Origin: Methylobacterium sp. UNC378MF
Lineage (GTDB): Bacteria > Pseudomonadota > Alphaproteobacteria > Rhizobiales > Beijerinckiaceae
DNA length: 46,934 nucleotides
Direction: 5' to 3'
Assembly (NCBI RefSeq): GCF_900103195.1
Contig: NZ_FMWU01000040.1
Coordinates: 1-46,934 of the forward strand
Below the pieces are notes generated by a model. It saw only the letters and a program-made list of their open reading frames with translations, had not been told where the DNA came from and did no database searches. The position numbers and the translations under genes are program-made. Shown here in pieces: positions 16,626-25,121 of the stretch. Every line of letters begins with the position of its first letter. The first letter of the stretch is position 1.

Positions 16626-16993
16626 CCTGCGTCTCCTCGCCGGACTGCCACGCCCTTTGGCCTCGCAGTCATCGTGGTGTTCATCCATTGGCGACACGTC
16701 TTTCGACGACAAATCCGCACCTAGCATCACGATATCCGGATAATTTCCAGTATTCGCTAAGCTTATGAAAGACTTATTATCGTTGTTCGCCACTTGATTA
16801 TTCGCACGGCTTGTAATGCGTGTCTTTGCAAAACGAAACATTTCTTTTCGGGATGATCCGGCAATACACCACAGGCGATTTGGTAAGATCAGACGGGTCT
16901 TGACCGAAGGCGGATGCCCATCCCAGACAAGCAGGAACAATAGGCGGGCGCGGGGGCGCGGAGCCGCCCGCCGCCCCGCCACGGGAGGATGCG
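16626..16993. other. Divergent intergenic region between mxaF and a protease gene
   Basis: 368 bases without a gene. The central part (about 16735-16900) is AT-rich, with the candidate mxaF promoter at 16797-16827 and a long untranslated mxaF leader towards 16625. A second, weaker AAAGACG lies nearer mxaF (complement of CGTCTTT, 16698-16704). The plus-strand gene at 16994 has a GGGAGG ribosome site at 16983-16988; I see no clear promoter for it. Confidence 0.7.
16797..16827 (-). promoter_or_regulatory. Candidate mxaF promoter
   Basis: On the minus strand AAAGACA (16827-16821) is followed after 18 bases by AATAAT (16802-16797). AAAGACA matches the -35-like element reported for Methylobacterium methanol-oxidation promoters (AAAGACA, 16-18 bases, TAGAAA); the -10 matches less well. 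Initiation about 7 bases on would give an mxaF leader of roughly 165 bases. The surrounding region is markedly AT-rich for this genome. Confidence 0.6.
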
Positions 16994-17845
16994 ATGGGTC
17001 TTGTCACGGGCGGCGCGGCCCGCTCTCTGGCGCTCGCCGCCTGCCTCGTGACGGCGGCTCCGGCGGCCGAGACCGGCGGAGGTCGGCGCCTCGCCGCGCT
17101 CTACCTGGAGGACGGGCGGCGCGAGCTGACCGGGGCGGATCTGGAGCGCTTTCCCGGCGCCGGCGTGCTTTGGTGCCGCCGCCCGGACGGAATCCCCCAG
17201 AAGGCGGCCGCCGCCTGGCTGATCGGGAATCCTTCCCTCGTGCTGATGAACGCGCACAATTTCCGCAATCGCCAGCTTGAGGTCACCCGGACCGTCGCCG
17301 ATTGCTACTTTCAGATCGCCGGCCGGAACTACGCCTTCGTGCCGGACGTCCTGGAACTCGGCGTCGAGCCGGAGGCCCGTCGCCTCCACATCACCGACGA
17401 TTGGGCGCTCCTGCGCCTGGCCGAGCCGGCCGAGGCGCGGCCGCAGCCGATCCCGGACCCGTCCAACCTTCCGACCGGCGATCTGACGCTCCCCGTGACG
17501 ATGGTCTCACCGGCCGGCCACGAGAACTACCGGGGACAGAGCAGCCGGGAATCCTGCGCCGTCCGGCGGATCGATCCGCCCAGCGAGGGTGCCATCCGCC
17601 GCGCCCGCCACGATTGCAACGACGGCTATGGCGGATCGGGCTCGGGCCTGTTCGACGAGGCCGGACGTCTCATCGCGATGCAGAGCGCGTCCCTGTCGAT
17701 GAACCAGCGCCACGCCTTCGACATCGAGTTCCATTACGGCTCGGCCCTGCTGATCGAGGGCCGGCTCCGCGAGGCCCTCAAGGCCCAGATCCGCAAGCCC
17801 GACAGTGCGGTCCCGCCCCAGGGCGTCTCTGGGGAATCCCGGTAA
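16994..17845 (+). CDS. Exported trypsin-like serine protease
   Basis: 283 residues from ATG 16994 with GGGAGG upstream. A signal peptide ends near residue 25 (TAAPAAE). The chymotrypsin-fold triad can be followed: His 88 in LVLMNAHNF, Asp 135 or 136 in HITDDWALLRL, and Ser 215 in NDGYGGSGSGLFDEAG. Four cysteines (61, 104, 188, 208) could form two disulfides, fitting a periplasmic or secreted enzyme. It lies divergent from mxaF, the position of mxaW in M. extorquens, but I have no evidence that it is mxaW. Substrate unknown. Confidence 0.75.
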   Translation: MGLVTGGAARSLALAACLVTAAPAAETGGGRRLAALYLEDGRRELTGADLERFPGAGVLWCRRPDGIPQKAAAAWLIGNPSLVLMNAHNFRNRQLEVTRTVADCYFQIAGRNYAFVPDVLELGVEPEARRLHITDDWALLRLAEPAEARPQPIPDPSNLPTGDLTLPVTMVSPAGHENYRGQSSRESCAVRRIDPPSEGAIRRARHDCNDGYGGSGSGLFDEAGRLIAMQSASLSMNQRHAFDIEFHYGSALLIEGRLREALKAQIRKPDSAVPPQGVSGESR

Positions 17846-17965
17846 GCCCCCGCTAAGCAAGGCTGCGGTTTCCGCCCCGGTCCCGAGGGAATGCCTCGAC
17901 GGCGGCACGGCCGCGCGCCAAAACTTAACGTTGATCCTCGAATCTGTTCCCGTGAGGGAGCCGGT

Positions 17966-19363
17966 ATGCCCGCTGTCGGAACATTCAGGGTCTGCGAGCC
18001 GGGTCGGCTGCCCTTCGCGGAGGCGGTGGCGGAGGCCGTCACGCTGCCATCCGTGCTCGTCACGATGCTAAGCAGCCTGATCGAGGCCTGGCCCCGGCAG
18101 ATCTATACACAACCCCTGGTGACGACGCGCTTTCTCGGCCAGCGGACCACCTATGTCTGCGACCCGGGCCATATCCGCAGCCTGATGGTCGACCAGGCCG
18201 AGGCTCTGGAGCGGGAGCCATTCATGCTGCGCGCCCTCGCGCCCGCCCTCGGGTCCGGAATCCTCACTGCGGACGGATCCCATTGGCGGAGGCAGCGCAA
18301 GGCCGCGACTCCGATGTTCCGTCCGGACCGGGTCCAGAGCTTCGTGCCGGCCATGGCCCGGGCCGCCGCAGCCACGCGGGCGCGCTGGCTCGCTGACGAT
18401 CCGGCCGGGGCGGAGCGGGATATCCTGCGCGCGATGATGCGCACGACCTTCGACGTCATCGTCGCCACGATGGTGTCGGGCGATCCGCACTTGGAGGTCG
18501 AGCCCTTCGGGCGCGCGATGGACGCCTATCTCGGCCAGACCAGCTGGAAGATCGCCCTGGAGATGCTGCGGGCTCCGACCTGGGTCCCGCATCCCGGGGC
18601 CCGGGCCGGCGCGGCCGCGGTCCGCTACCTGCGCGGCGAGGTCGCCCGCACGATCGCGCGCCGCCGGGCGCGCGGCGAGCCCGGCAGCGATCTCCTCGGC
18701 CTCCTGCTGCAGGCGCGGGATCCGGAGACCGGGCAGCCGCTGCCCGAGGCGAGCCTCATCGACAACCTGCTGACCTTCGTGTCCGCCGGCCACGAGACGA
18801 CGGCGCTGGCGCTGGCCTGGACCTTCCGGGTCCTGGCCGAGCACCCGGAGGTGGAGCGGCGCGTGGTCGCCGAGATGGCGTGCCTCCGCGCCGATCCGGC
18901 TGCCGATCCCGAGGCCGTCGACCAGCTGCCCTACACCCGCCAGGTGCTCCTCGAGGTGATGCGCCTCTATCCGCCGGCGCCGCTGATCGTGCGGCGGACG
19001 CGGGCTCCGGTCCGGCTCGGGGACGCGATCGTGCCGGCCGGGCAATCGGTCCATGTGCCGGTCTATGCCCTGCACCGGCACGCGCTGCTCTGGGACAGGC
19101 CGGAGGTATTCGATCCGGATCGCTTCGCGCCGGAGCGGGCCGCCGCGCGCGACCGCTACGCCTACCTGCCGTTCGGGGCGGGCCCGCGGGTGTGCATCGG
19201 CATGAGCCTCGCCCTGACCGAGTGTCTCGTCATCCTGGCGACGCTGCTGCCCGCCTTCCGCCTCAGGCCGGTGACGGCGGCGATGCCGTCGGCGCAGTTC
19301 CGCGTGACGCTGCGGCCCAAGGGGGGGCTGACGATGAGGGTCGCGCCCCGCCATGTCGCTTGA
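17966..19363 (+). CDS. Cytochrome P450 monooxygenase
   Basis: 465 residues from ATG 17966, preceded by GAGGGAG; an upstream ATG at 17891 is open but has no ribosome site. All P450 landmarks are present: helix C (HWRRQRKAATPMF), oxygen-binding I helix (FVSAGHETTALAL), the ExxR pair (LEVMRLYPP), the PERF-like region (FDPDRFAPER) and the haem loop FGAGPRVCIG with the thiolate Cys near residue 410. No N-terminal anchor, so it is soluble. No ferredoxin or reductase gene is adjacent. It overlaps the following GGDEF-EAL gene by 11 bases, which suggests co-transcription. The substrate cannot be told from sequence. Confidence 0.94.
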   Translation: MPAVGTFRVCEPGRLPFAEAVAEAVTLPSVLVTMLSSLIEAWPRQIYTQPLVTTRFLGQRTTYVCDPGHIRSLMVDQAEALEREPFMLRALAPALGSGILTADGSHWRRQRKAATPMFRPDRVQSFVPAMARAAAATRARWLADDPAGAERDILRAMMRTTFDVIVATMVSGDPHLEVEPFGRAMDAYLGQTSWKIALEMLRAPTWVPHPGARAGAAAVRYLRGEVARTIARRRARGEPGSDLLGLLLQARDPETGQPLPEASLIDNLLTFVSAGHETTALALAWTFRVLAEHPEVERRVVAEMACLRADPAADPEAVDQLPYTRQVLLEVMRLYPPAPLIVRRTRAPVRLGDAIVPAGQSVHVPVYALHRHALLWDRPEVFDPDRFAPERAAARDRYAYLPFGAGPRVCIGMSLALTECLVILATLLPAFRLRPVTAAMPSAQFRVTLRPKGGLTMRVAPRHVA

Positions 19364-21761
19364 GATGCCCGCAGGCGCGCGCTGGCTGGACCGCCGGCTG
19401 GGATCGCTGCTCGACCGTCTCTTCGGCCCCGGTGCCGACGACACGCTGCCGAACCGCTACCGGCTGCAGGTGCGCGCCGGGCTCCTCGACGAGACGCTGA
19501 AGCTCGCCACCTACTCGGCGGTGACGCACCTGATCATCGCGCTCGCCGTCGCGTATTTCTTCTGGGGTTCGGCGTCGCATACCTACCTCGGTGGCCTGCT
19601 CGCCGTGGTCACGGTGCTGATCACGGCGGCGACCTACGCGACCTGGCTGTACTGGCGCACCCATGGCGACACCGCCTCGGCGCACACCGTCCGGTGGGGC
19701 TGCCGGATCTCCGCCGGGCTGGCTTTCGCCCTGGGCCTCGCCTGGGCGACCATGCCGGTCGTGCTGTTCGCCCCCTCCGACAGCAACGCGCGGCTGCTCG
19801 TCGTCGCCATCATGGCCGGCCTGATCTCGGATGCCTACGTGGTCGGTCCGCTCCTGTCGGTCTCGTACCTGTTCGCGATCCCGGTCATCGTCGGCAGCTT
19901 CGTCGGGCTGGTCCGGTCCGGGGAGCCGATCGCGCTCAGCATCGGCCTCCTGCTCGCCGTCTACGCGGTCTTCGTGGTGACGAGCGTGAGCCGCATGAGC
20001 CGCCTGTCGCGCCAGCGCATCCTGGACCGCGTGCGGGTCGAGGATCAGAGCGAGACGATCGGCCTGCTGCTCAACGCCTTCGAGGCGAATGCCAGCGACT
20101 GGCTCTGGGAGACGGACGAGACCGGGCGGTTCCAGCACGTCTCCACCCGGATGGCCGATGTGCTGGCCCGCCCGGTGGAGACGCTCCAGCACGCCGCGTT
20201 CCCGGCGCTGCTCGCCGGCCGGGCGGAGGCGCCCCCCGAGGCCGATCAGAGCGCCGACCTCCTGGACCGCCTCCAGCGGGGCGCCGCCTTCCACCAGCAC
20301 CTGATCGCCGTCGACACGGGTGCCGGTCGGCGCTGGCTCCGGCTGAGCGGCAAGCCCTTCCTCGATCAGCGTGGACGCTTCGCGGGCTTCCGGGGCGTCG
20401 GCTCGGACGTGACCGAGGCCCGCCGGGCGGAGGCGCACATTGCCTATCTGGCGACCCGGGACCCGATGACGGGCCTGTCGAACCGGGTCATGTTCCACGA
20501 GGTCGCGTCCGAGGCCTGCGCGGCCGCGCAGGCCTCGGACGCGACGGTCAGCCTGCTCTACCTCGACCTCGACGGCTTCAAGACGATCAACGACAGCATC
20601 GGGCACGCCGCGGGCGATGCCCTGCTGGGGCAGGTCGCCGATCGCCTGCGCGCCCTGCTCCCCACCGACGCGCAGGCGTTCCGCCTCGGGGGCGACGAGT
20701 TCGCGATCCTGCAGCGCGGCCGGGACGGCGCGGCCGCGCAGGCCCTGGCCGAGGCCACGATCGGGGCCCTGCGCGAGCCCTACCTGATCGACGGCGTCCG
20801 GGCGGAGATCGGCGTCAGCATCGGCATCGCCTGCGCCCCCGCGGATGCCACCGATCCCGAGGACCTGCTCCGAAAGGCCGATCTCGCACTCTACAATGCC
20901 AAGGAGACCGGCAAGGGGCGCTGGCGGGGCTTCGACCGCAATCTGGAAGTGCGCGTCCAGCGCCGGCACGAACTCGACGAGGCGATGCGCCAGGCCCTCG
21001 CCGGCGGCGAGATGGCGCTGCACTACCAGCCGCTCGTGAGCCTGCAGGACGGCCAGGTGGTGGGCTGCGAGGCGCTGCTGCGCTGGACCCGGCCGGGCCT
21101 CGGTCCCGTCTCGCCCGCCGAGCTGATCCCGATCGCCGAGGGAACGGGCTTCATCCTCACGATCGGGCGCTGGGCCCTGCGGCGGGCCTGCGCGGAGGCG
21201 ATGACCTGGCCCGCCCGGATGCGCGTCGCCGTCAACATCTCGTCGGTGCATTTCCGCCGGCCCGACTTCTTCGCCGACGTCGCGGCGGTGCTGGGCGAGA
21301 CCGGCCTCGCGGCGGACCGCCTCGAGATCGAGATCACCGAGTCGATCTTCCTGGCCAACACGCCGCACGTGCTGGACAATCTCCGCGCCCTGCGGGCGCT
21401 CGGGGTGCGGATCGCCCTCGACGATTTCGGGACGGGCTACTCCTCGCTGAGCTACCTGACGCAGTTCCCGGTCGACAAGATCAAGATCGACCGCGCCTTC
21501 GTGCGCGACCTGACCAGCCGCCCCGAATGCCTGACGGTGATCGAGGCGATCATGGTCATCGCCCGCGACCTGCACATCGACGTCACGGTCGAGGGCGTCG
21601 AGACCGAGCAGCAGGCCGAGCTTCTCCGGCTGCGCCGCTGCAACAGCGCGCAGGGCTTCCTGTACAGCCCGGCCCGCCCCCCCGAGGAACTCCCCGGGCT
21701 GATCGAGCACCTCTCGCGGACGGCCGTTCCGGCGGAGCCCGCCGTGCGCGCGGTTGCCTGA
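19353..21761 (+). CDS. Membrane-bound PAS-GGDEF-EAL cyclic-di-GMP protein
   Basis: 802 residues from ATG 19353; ATG 19365 is an alternative that would nearly remove the overlap with the P450. Five to six N-terminal TM helices (about residues 45-215) form an integral-membrane sensor. A PAS domain follows (NASDWLWETDETGRFQHVSTRM to GVGSDVTEARRAE), then GGDEF (FRLGGDEFAI, intact, but PTDA where an RxxD inhibitory site would be). The EAL domain is intact (CEALLRW, ITESIF, DDFGTGYSSL, KIDRAFV, VEGVET). Both activities are plausible; without the I-site the cyclase should be less product-inhibited. Confidence 0.94.
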   Translation: MSLEMPAGARWLDRRLGSLLDRLFGPGADDTLPNRYRLQVRAGLLDETLKLATYSAVTHLIIALAVAYFFWGSASHTYLGGLLAVVTVLITAATYATWLYWRTHGDTASAHTVRWGCRISAGLAFALGLAWATMPVVLFAPSDSNARLLVVAIMAGLISDAYVVGPLLSVSYLFAIPVIVGSFVGLVRSGEPIALSIGLLLAVYAVFVVTSVSRMSRLSRQRILDRVRVEDQSETIGLLLNAFEANASDWLWETDETGRFQHVSTRMADVLARPVETLQHAAFPALLAGRAEAPPEADQSADLLDRLQRGAAFHQHLIAVDTGAGRRWLRLSGKPFLDQRGRFAGFRGVGSDVTEARRAEAHIAYLATRDPMTGLSNRVMFHEVASEACAAAQASDATVSLLYLDLDGFKTINDSIGHAAGDALLGQVADRLRALLPTDAQAFRLGGDEFAILQRGRDGAAAQALAEATIGALREPYLIDGVRAEIGVSIGIACAPADATDPEDLLRKADLALYNAKETGKGRWRGFDRNLEVRVQRRHELDEAMRQALAGGEMALHYQPLVSLQDGQVVGCEALLRWTRPGLGPVSPAELIPIAEGTGFILTIGRWALRRACAEAMTWPARMRVAVNISSVHFRRPDFFADVAAVLGETGLAADRLEIEITESIFLANTPHVLDNLRALRALGVRIALDDFGTGYSSLSYLTQFPVDKIKIDRAFVRDLTSRPECLTVIEAIMVIARDLHIDVTVEGVETEQQAELLRLRRCNSAQGFLYSPARPPEELPGLIEHLSRTAVPAEPAVRAVA

Positions 21762-21877
21762 GGGATCCGCGGACATCGGCGCGGCCGCCCTGCGATCGGG
21801 CGCGGATCCGTGTTGCCAGGGTGCCGGGAACGGCTCTAGCGGGGACCGACCATACGGAACCGGGGAACAGGCGCACC

Positions 21878-22819
21878 ATGCCCAAGGTCGTCATCAGCGA
21901 ATTCATGGACCCGGCGGCGATCGCCGCCGACCTGTCGGGCTTCGACACCCTGTACGATCCCGGCCTCGTCGACCGGCCCGAGGCCCTGGCCGCCGCCGTG
22001 GCGGAGGCCGACGCCCTGATCGTGCGCAACCGGACGCAAGTCCGCGGCGACCTGCTCGCGGCCGCCCCGCGCCTGCGGATCGTCGGACGCCTCGGGGTCG
22101 GCCTCGACAACATCGACGTGCCGGCCTGCCGGGCGCGGGGCATCGCGGTGCAGCCGGCGACGGGCGCCAATGACGGCGCGGTCGCCGAGTATGTCGTCGC
22201 CACCGCGATGCTGCTGCTGCGCGGGGCCTACGGGGCGAGCGGGGCAGTCGCGGCTGGGACCTGGCCGCGCAATGCCCTGATGGGACGCGAGATCGCCGGC
22301 AAGCGCCTCGGACTGGTGGGCTTCGGATCGATCGCCCGGGAAACCGCCCGCCGCGCCGCTGCCCTGGGCATGGCGATCGCCGCCCATGACCCGTTCCTCG
22401 CGGCCGAGGATCCGGCCTGGACGCCCGCCTACGGCCCGGTGCAGCGTCAGGATCTCGCCACGCTGATCGCCGGGAGCGACGTCCTCTCCCTGCACGTCCC
22501 GCTCACCCCGGAGACCCGCGGCCTGATCGACGCGGATGCCCTCGCGCGGATGCCCGCGGGCGCCGTGCTGATCAACGCGGCGCGGGGCGGCGTCGTCGAT
22601 GAGGCCGCGGTGGCGGCAGCCCTGCGGTCCGGGCATCTCGGCGGCGCGGCCCTCGACGTGTTCGACCGCGAGCCCCTCGACGCGGCGGCCGGCGCCCCGT
22701 TCGCGGGCGTGCCGAACCTGATCCTCACGCCCCACATCGCCGGGGTGACGCAGGAATCGAACGTCCGGGTCTCGGCCGTCATCGCCGCTGCGGTGCGCCG
22801 GTATCTCACACAGGGCTGA
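21878..22819 (+). CDS. D-2-hydroxyacid dehydrogenase, possibly (S)-sulfolactate dehydrogenase
   Basis: 313 residues from ATG 21878. It has the D-isomer 2-hydroxyacid dehydrogenase layout: an N-terminal substrate domain with ISEFMD and RNRTQV, the NAD Rossmann loop LGLVGFGSIARETA, and the catalytic Arg (NAARGGVVDE), Glu (FDREPLD) and His (TPHIAG). It lacks the C-terminal ACT domain of regulated SerA. The opening PKVVISEFMD resembles, from memory, SlcC-type sulfolactate dehydrogenases, and a sulfite dehydrogenase pair lies immediately downstream. A 3-phosphoglycerate or glyoxylate-type substrate remains possible. No SuyAB or ComC gene is in the window. Confidence 0.88.
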   Translation: MPKVVISEFMDPAAIAADLSGFDTLYDPGLVDRPEALAAAVAEADALIVRNRTQVRGDLLAAAPRLRIVGRLGVGLDNIDVPACRARGIAVQPATGANDGAVAEYVVATAMLLLRGAYGASGAVAAGTWPRNALMGREIAGKRLGLVGFGSIARETARRAAALGMAIAAHDPFLAAEDPAWTPAYGPVQRQDLATLIAGSDVLSLHVPLTPETRGLIDADALARMPAGAVLINAARGGVVDEAAVAAALRSGHLGGAALDVFDREPLDAAAGAPFAGVPNLILTPHIAGVTQESNVRVSAVIAAAVRRYLTQG

Positions 22820-22916
22820 ACGCATGGGTTCTGGGCCTTTCGCACGCCACGGGCTATCCAACCGAGTCGGCACTGCGAGACCGAGGATTTCGGTGTGGGC
22901 CGGGAGGGAGCAGAGG

Positions 22917-24125
22917 ATGACCGATCCGGCACGGCGGGCCTTCCTGAAGAGCGCCGCACTCGGCGCCCTGGCGGCGGGAAGCGGGCTGCGCCCTGCCCGG
23001 GCCGGAGAGGATGCGCATCTGCCCTTCGGCAACGGCGAGCGCCCGCTCGTCGCCTATCCGGGCAAGCGGCCGCTGCTGCAGACCACCGCCCGGCCGCCGC
23101 AGCTGGAGACGCCGTTCGCGGTCTTCGATGAGGGCGCGATCACGCCGAACGACGCCTTCTTCGTCCGCTACCACCTCGCCGACATCCCCCTGGAGATCGA
23201 CCCCGAGGCATTCCGGCTGACCGTGGGCGGCCATGTCGAGCGGCCCGTCGCGCTGTCGCTGGCGGAGCTGAAGGCGCTGCCGGGCCGGACCGAGATCGTC
23301 GCGGTCAACCAGTGCTCGGGCAATTCCCGCGGCTTCTTCGAGCCGCGCATGGCCGGCGGCCAGCTCGCCAACGGCGCCATGGGTTGCGCCCGGTGGACCG
23401 GCGTGCCGCTCAAGAGCGTGCTCGACAAGGCCGGCGTAAGGGCAGGGGCCGTGCAGGTCGCCTTCAACGGGCTCGACCGGCCGGTCCTGCCCGAGACGCC
23501 GGACTTCGCCAAGGCGCTCACCCTCGAGCAGGCCGGCGACGATCAGGTGCTGCTGGCCTGGGGTATGAACGGCGCGGATCTGCCCTGGCTCAACGGCTAC
23601 CCGCTCCGCCTCGTGGTGCCCGGCTATTACGGGACCTACTGGGTCAAGCATCTCGACACGGTCACGGTGCTGGACAAGCCCTTCGAGGGCTTCTTCATGA
23701 AGACCGCCTACCGCATCCCCGACAACCCTTGCGCCTGCACGGAGCCCGGCCAGGCGGCCGCCGCCACGGTGCCGATCGGGCGCCTCAACGTGCGGTCGTT
23801 CCTGACGAACCTGACCGACGGCGCGCAGGTGAAGGCCGGGCCGGTCGCCCTGCGCGGCATCGCGTTCGACGGCGGCTCGGGCATCAAGGAGGTCGCGGTC
23901 TCCACCGACGACGGCGCCACGTGGATCCAGGCCGCGCTCGGCCAGGATCTCGGCCCCTACGCGTTCCGGCCCTGGTCGCTCGCGACCGCGCTCACGCCCG
24001 GCGCTCACACGATCCGGGTGCGGGCCACCGCCAATGACGGCAGCACTCAGCCGATGGCGTCCCGCTGGAACCCGTCCGGCTACATGCGCAACGGCGTCGA
24101 GACCACCCGGGTTCAGGCGGCATGA
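22917..24125 (+). CDS. sorA: SorA-type sulfite dehydrogenase, molybdopterin subunit
   Basis: 402 residues from ATG 22917, preceded by GGGAGGGAGCAGAGG. A twin-arginine signal (RRAFLKSAALGALAAG) sends a folded protein to the periplasm. The sulfite-oxidase molybdopterin domain has the Mo-ligand Cys at about 133 (VNQCSGNSRGFF), WNxxG-type contacts (GCARWTGVPL) and GYYGTYWVKHL, followed by the Mo-co dimerisation domain (GIAFDGGSGIKEVAVSTDDGATW). It oxidises sulfite to sulfate and passes electrons to SorB, encoded just after. A SoxC-like sulfane dehydrogenase is the alternative, but no other sox genes are present. Confidence 0.9.
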   Translation: MTDPARRAFLKSAALGALAAGSGLRPARAGEDAHLPFGNGERPLVAYPGKRPLLQTTARPPQLETPFAVFDEGAITPNDAFFVRYHLADIPLEIDPEAFRLTVGGHVERPVALSLAELKALPGRTEIVAVNQCSGNSRGFFEPRMAGGQLANGAMGCARWTGVPLKSVLDKAGVRAGAVQVAFNGLDRPVLPETPDFAKALTLEQAGDDQVLLAWGMNGADLPWLNGYPLRLVVPGYYGTYWVKHLDTVTVLDKPFEGFFMKTAYRIPDNPCACTEPGQAAAATVPIGRLNVRSFLTNLTDGAQVKAGPVALRGIAFDGGSGIKEVAVSTDDGATWIQAALGQDLGPYAFRPWSLATALTPGAHTIRVRATANDGSTQPMASRWNPSGYMRNGVETTRVQAA

Positions 24126-24148
24126 GGGCGAACGGGAGGACGGACGGG

Positions 24149-24466
24149 ATGCGGGGGCTTCTGCTCGGCGCGATGATGGCGGGCCTGACGGTCGGCGCGG
24201 CCTGGGCCGCACCGCGGACCTACGCGGTCCCGGACCCGACCGCGCAGCTTCGGCCGCCGAAGGACGACGGCCTGACCGCGGGCTACGAGGCCGCGCAGGG
24301 CAATTGCCAGACCTGCCACTCGGTGGACTACATCGCCACGCAGCCGCCCGGCCGCGGGAAGGCCTTCTGGGACGCCGAGGTGGCCAAGATGATCAAGGCC
24401 TATCACGCCCCGATCGAGCAGGCCGATGCCGGCGCGATCGCCGCCTACCTGGCCGGTACGTACTGA
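24149..24466 (+). CDS. sorB: SorB-type monohaem cytochrome c of sulfite dehydrogenase
   Basis: 105 residues from ATG 24149, chosen because GGGAGG lies just upstream; an ATG at 24122 overlapping the sorA stop is also in frame and would add nine residues. The signal peptide ends WAA. One haem site, CQTCH (about residues 53-57), is followed by HSVDYIATQPPG and a C-terminal helix (ADAGAIAAYLAGTY). Small cytochromes of this type accept electrons from the SorA molybdenum centre and feed the respiratory chain. Confidence 0.88.
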   Translation: MRGLLLGAMMAGLTVGAAWAAPRTYAVPDPTAQLRPPKDDGLTAGYEAAQGNCQTCHSVDYIATQPPGRGKAFWDAEVAKMIKAYHAPIEQADAGAIAAYLAGTY

Positions 24467-24503
24467 GCGGGTCGAGCGACGGCCGGAACGCGCGTTCCGC
24501 GCG

Positions 24504-24743
24504 TCAGCGCAGAGCGAGCGCCTGCGCGGCGTGGGCGGCGACGGACTGCACGGCCGGAAGATCGTAGGCGTAGACGCGGCCGGCGAGAATCGCCAGGGCG
24601 AGCGTCCAGAACACCGCACCGCCGACGCGCCGCGCCGTGCGGTCGCCGGCCGTGGTGGCCGGGCAGGCGCGGGCGACGCCGTCGGCGACGGGCTCGCCGA
24701 ACGGATCGAAAGCCGGCGACTGGTTTTCAGAGGCGCTGCGCAT
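24504..24743 (-). CDS. Small membrane protein, 79 residues
   Basis: ATG 24743 opens a 79-residue frame: about 40 polar residues, one TM helix (GAVFWTLALAILAGRVYAYD, about residues 42-61) and a short Ala-rich tail. No clear Shine-Dalgarno. The frame extends further upstream in Arg-rich sequence unlikely to be coding. It converges on sorB with 37 bases between the stops. The remaining gap to 25121 has no gene I can support. Family not recognised. Confidence 0.5.
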   Translation of the reverse strand: MRSASENQSPAFDPFGEPVADGVARACPATTAGDRTARRVGGAVFWTLALAILAGRVYAYDLPAVQSVAAHAAQALALR

Positions 24744-25121
24744 GATGCCGAATGTCGCGCTCGGCACGCCCCTTCGCAATGGACACGTCTTTCGTATTTC
24801 ACGGCACGCGGAGATGCTTGTTCTCCATCTGGTCTCGGCGACAGGCAGGTTCTTCTCAGAAGGCCGATCCGGCCACGGGGAGCGCAAGATCTTCTTCCCG
24901 GCCGAGGCTCGATCCGGCCGGTCCCGGGTCGTCGGACGTGCGGGAAGCCCGCGCGGTCCCGGACGGCGACGGCGGCCGGCGCGGCCTCAGGCCGATCCTG
25001 TCCCGGGCGGCGCACACGCGCCCTCTCAGGTCCGGCCCGCGCCCGGGAGACCGGTGGTTGCCGGCAGTGGTATCGCCCGGCGCGGCAACCGGGTGGGACG
25101 GGTGCGCATCACCCTGCACGC

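Noticed and set aside
16994..17845. Calling the gene divergent from mxaF mxaW
   Set aside because: Position fits, but the product is a trypsin-like protease and I have no sequence basis for equating it with MxaW.
19263..21776. 837-codon minus-strand frame over the second GGDEF-EAL gene
   Set aside because: Composition is low-complexity (Gly/Arg/Glu/Asp/His) and the plus strand encodes an intact, motif-rich protein.
22917..24466. SoxCD sulfane dehydrogenase
   Set aside because: The cytochrome is small with a single haem site and no sox genes surround it; SorAB fits better.
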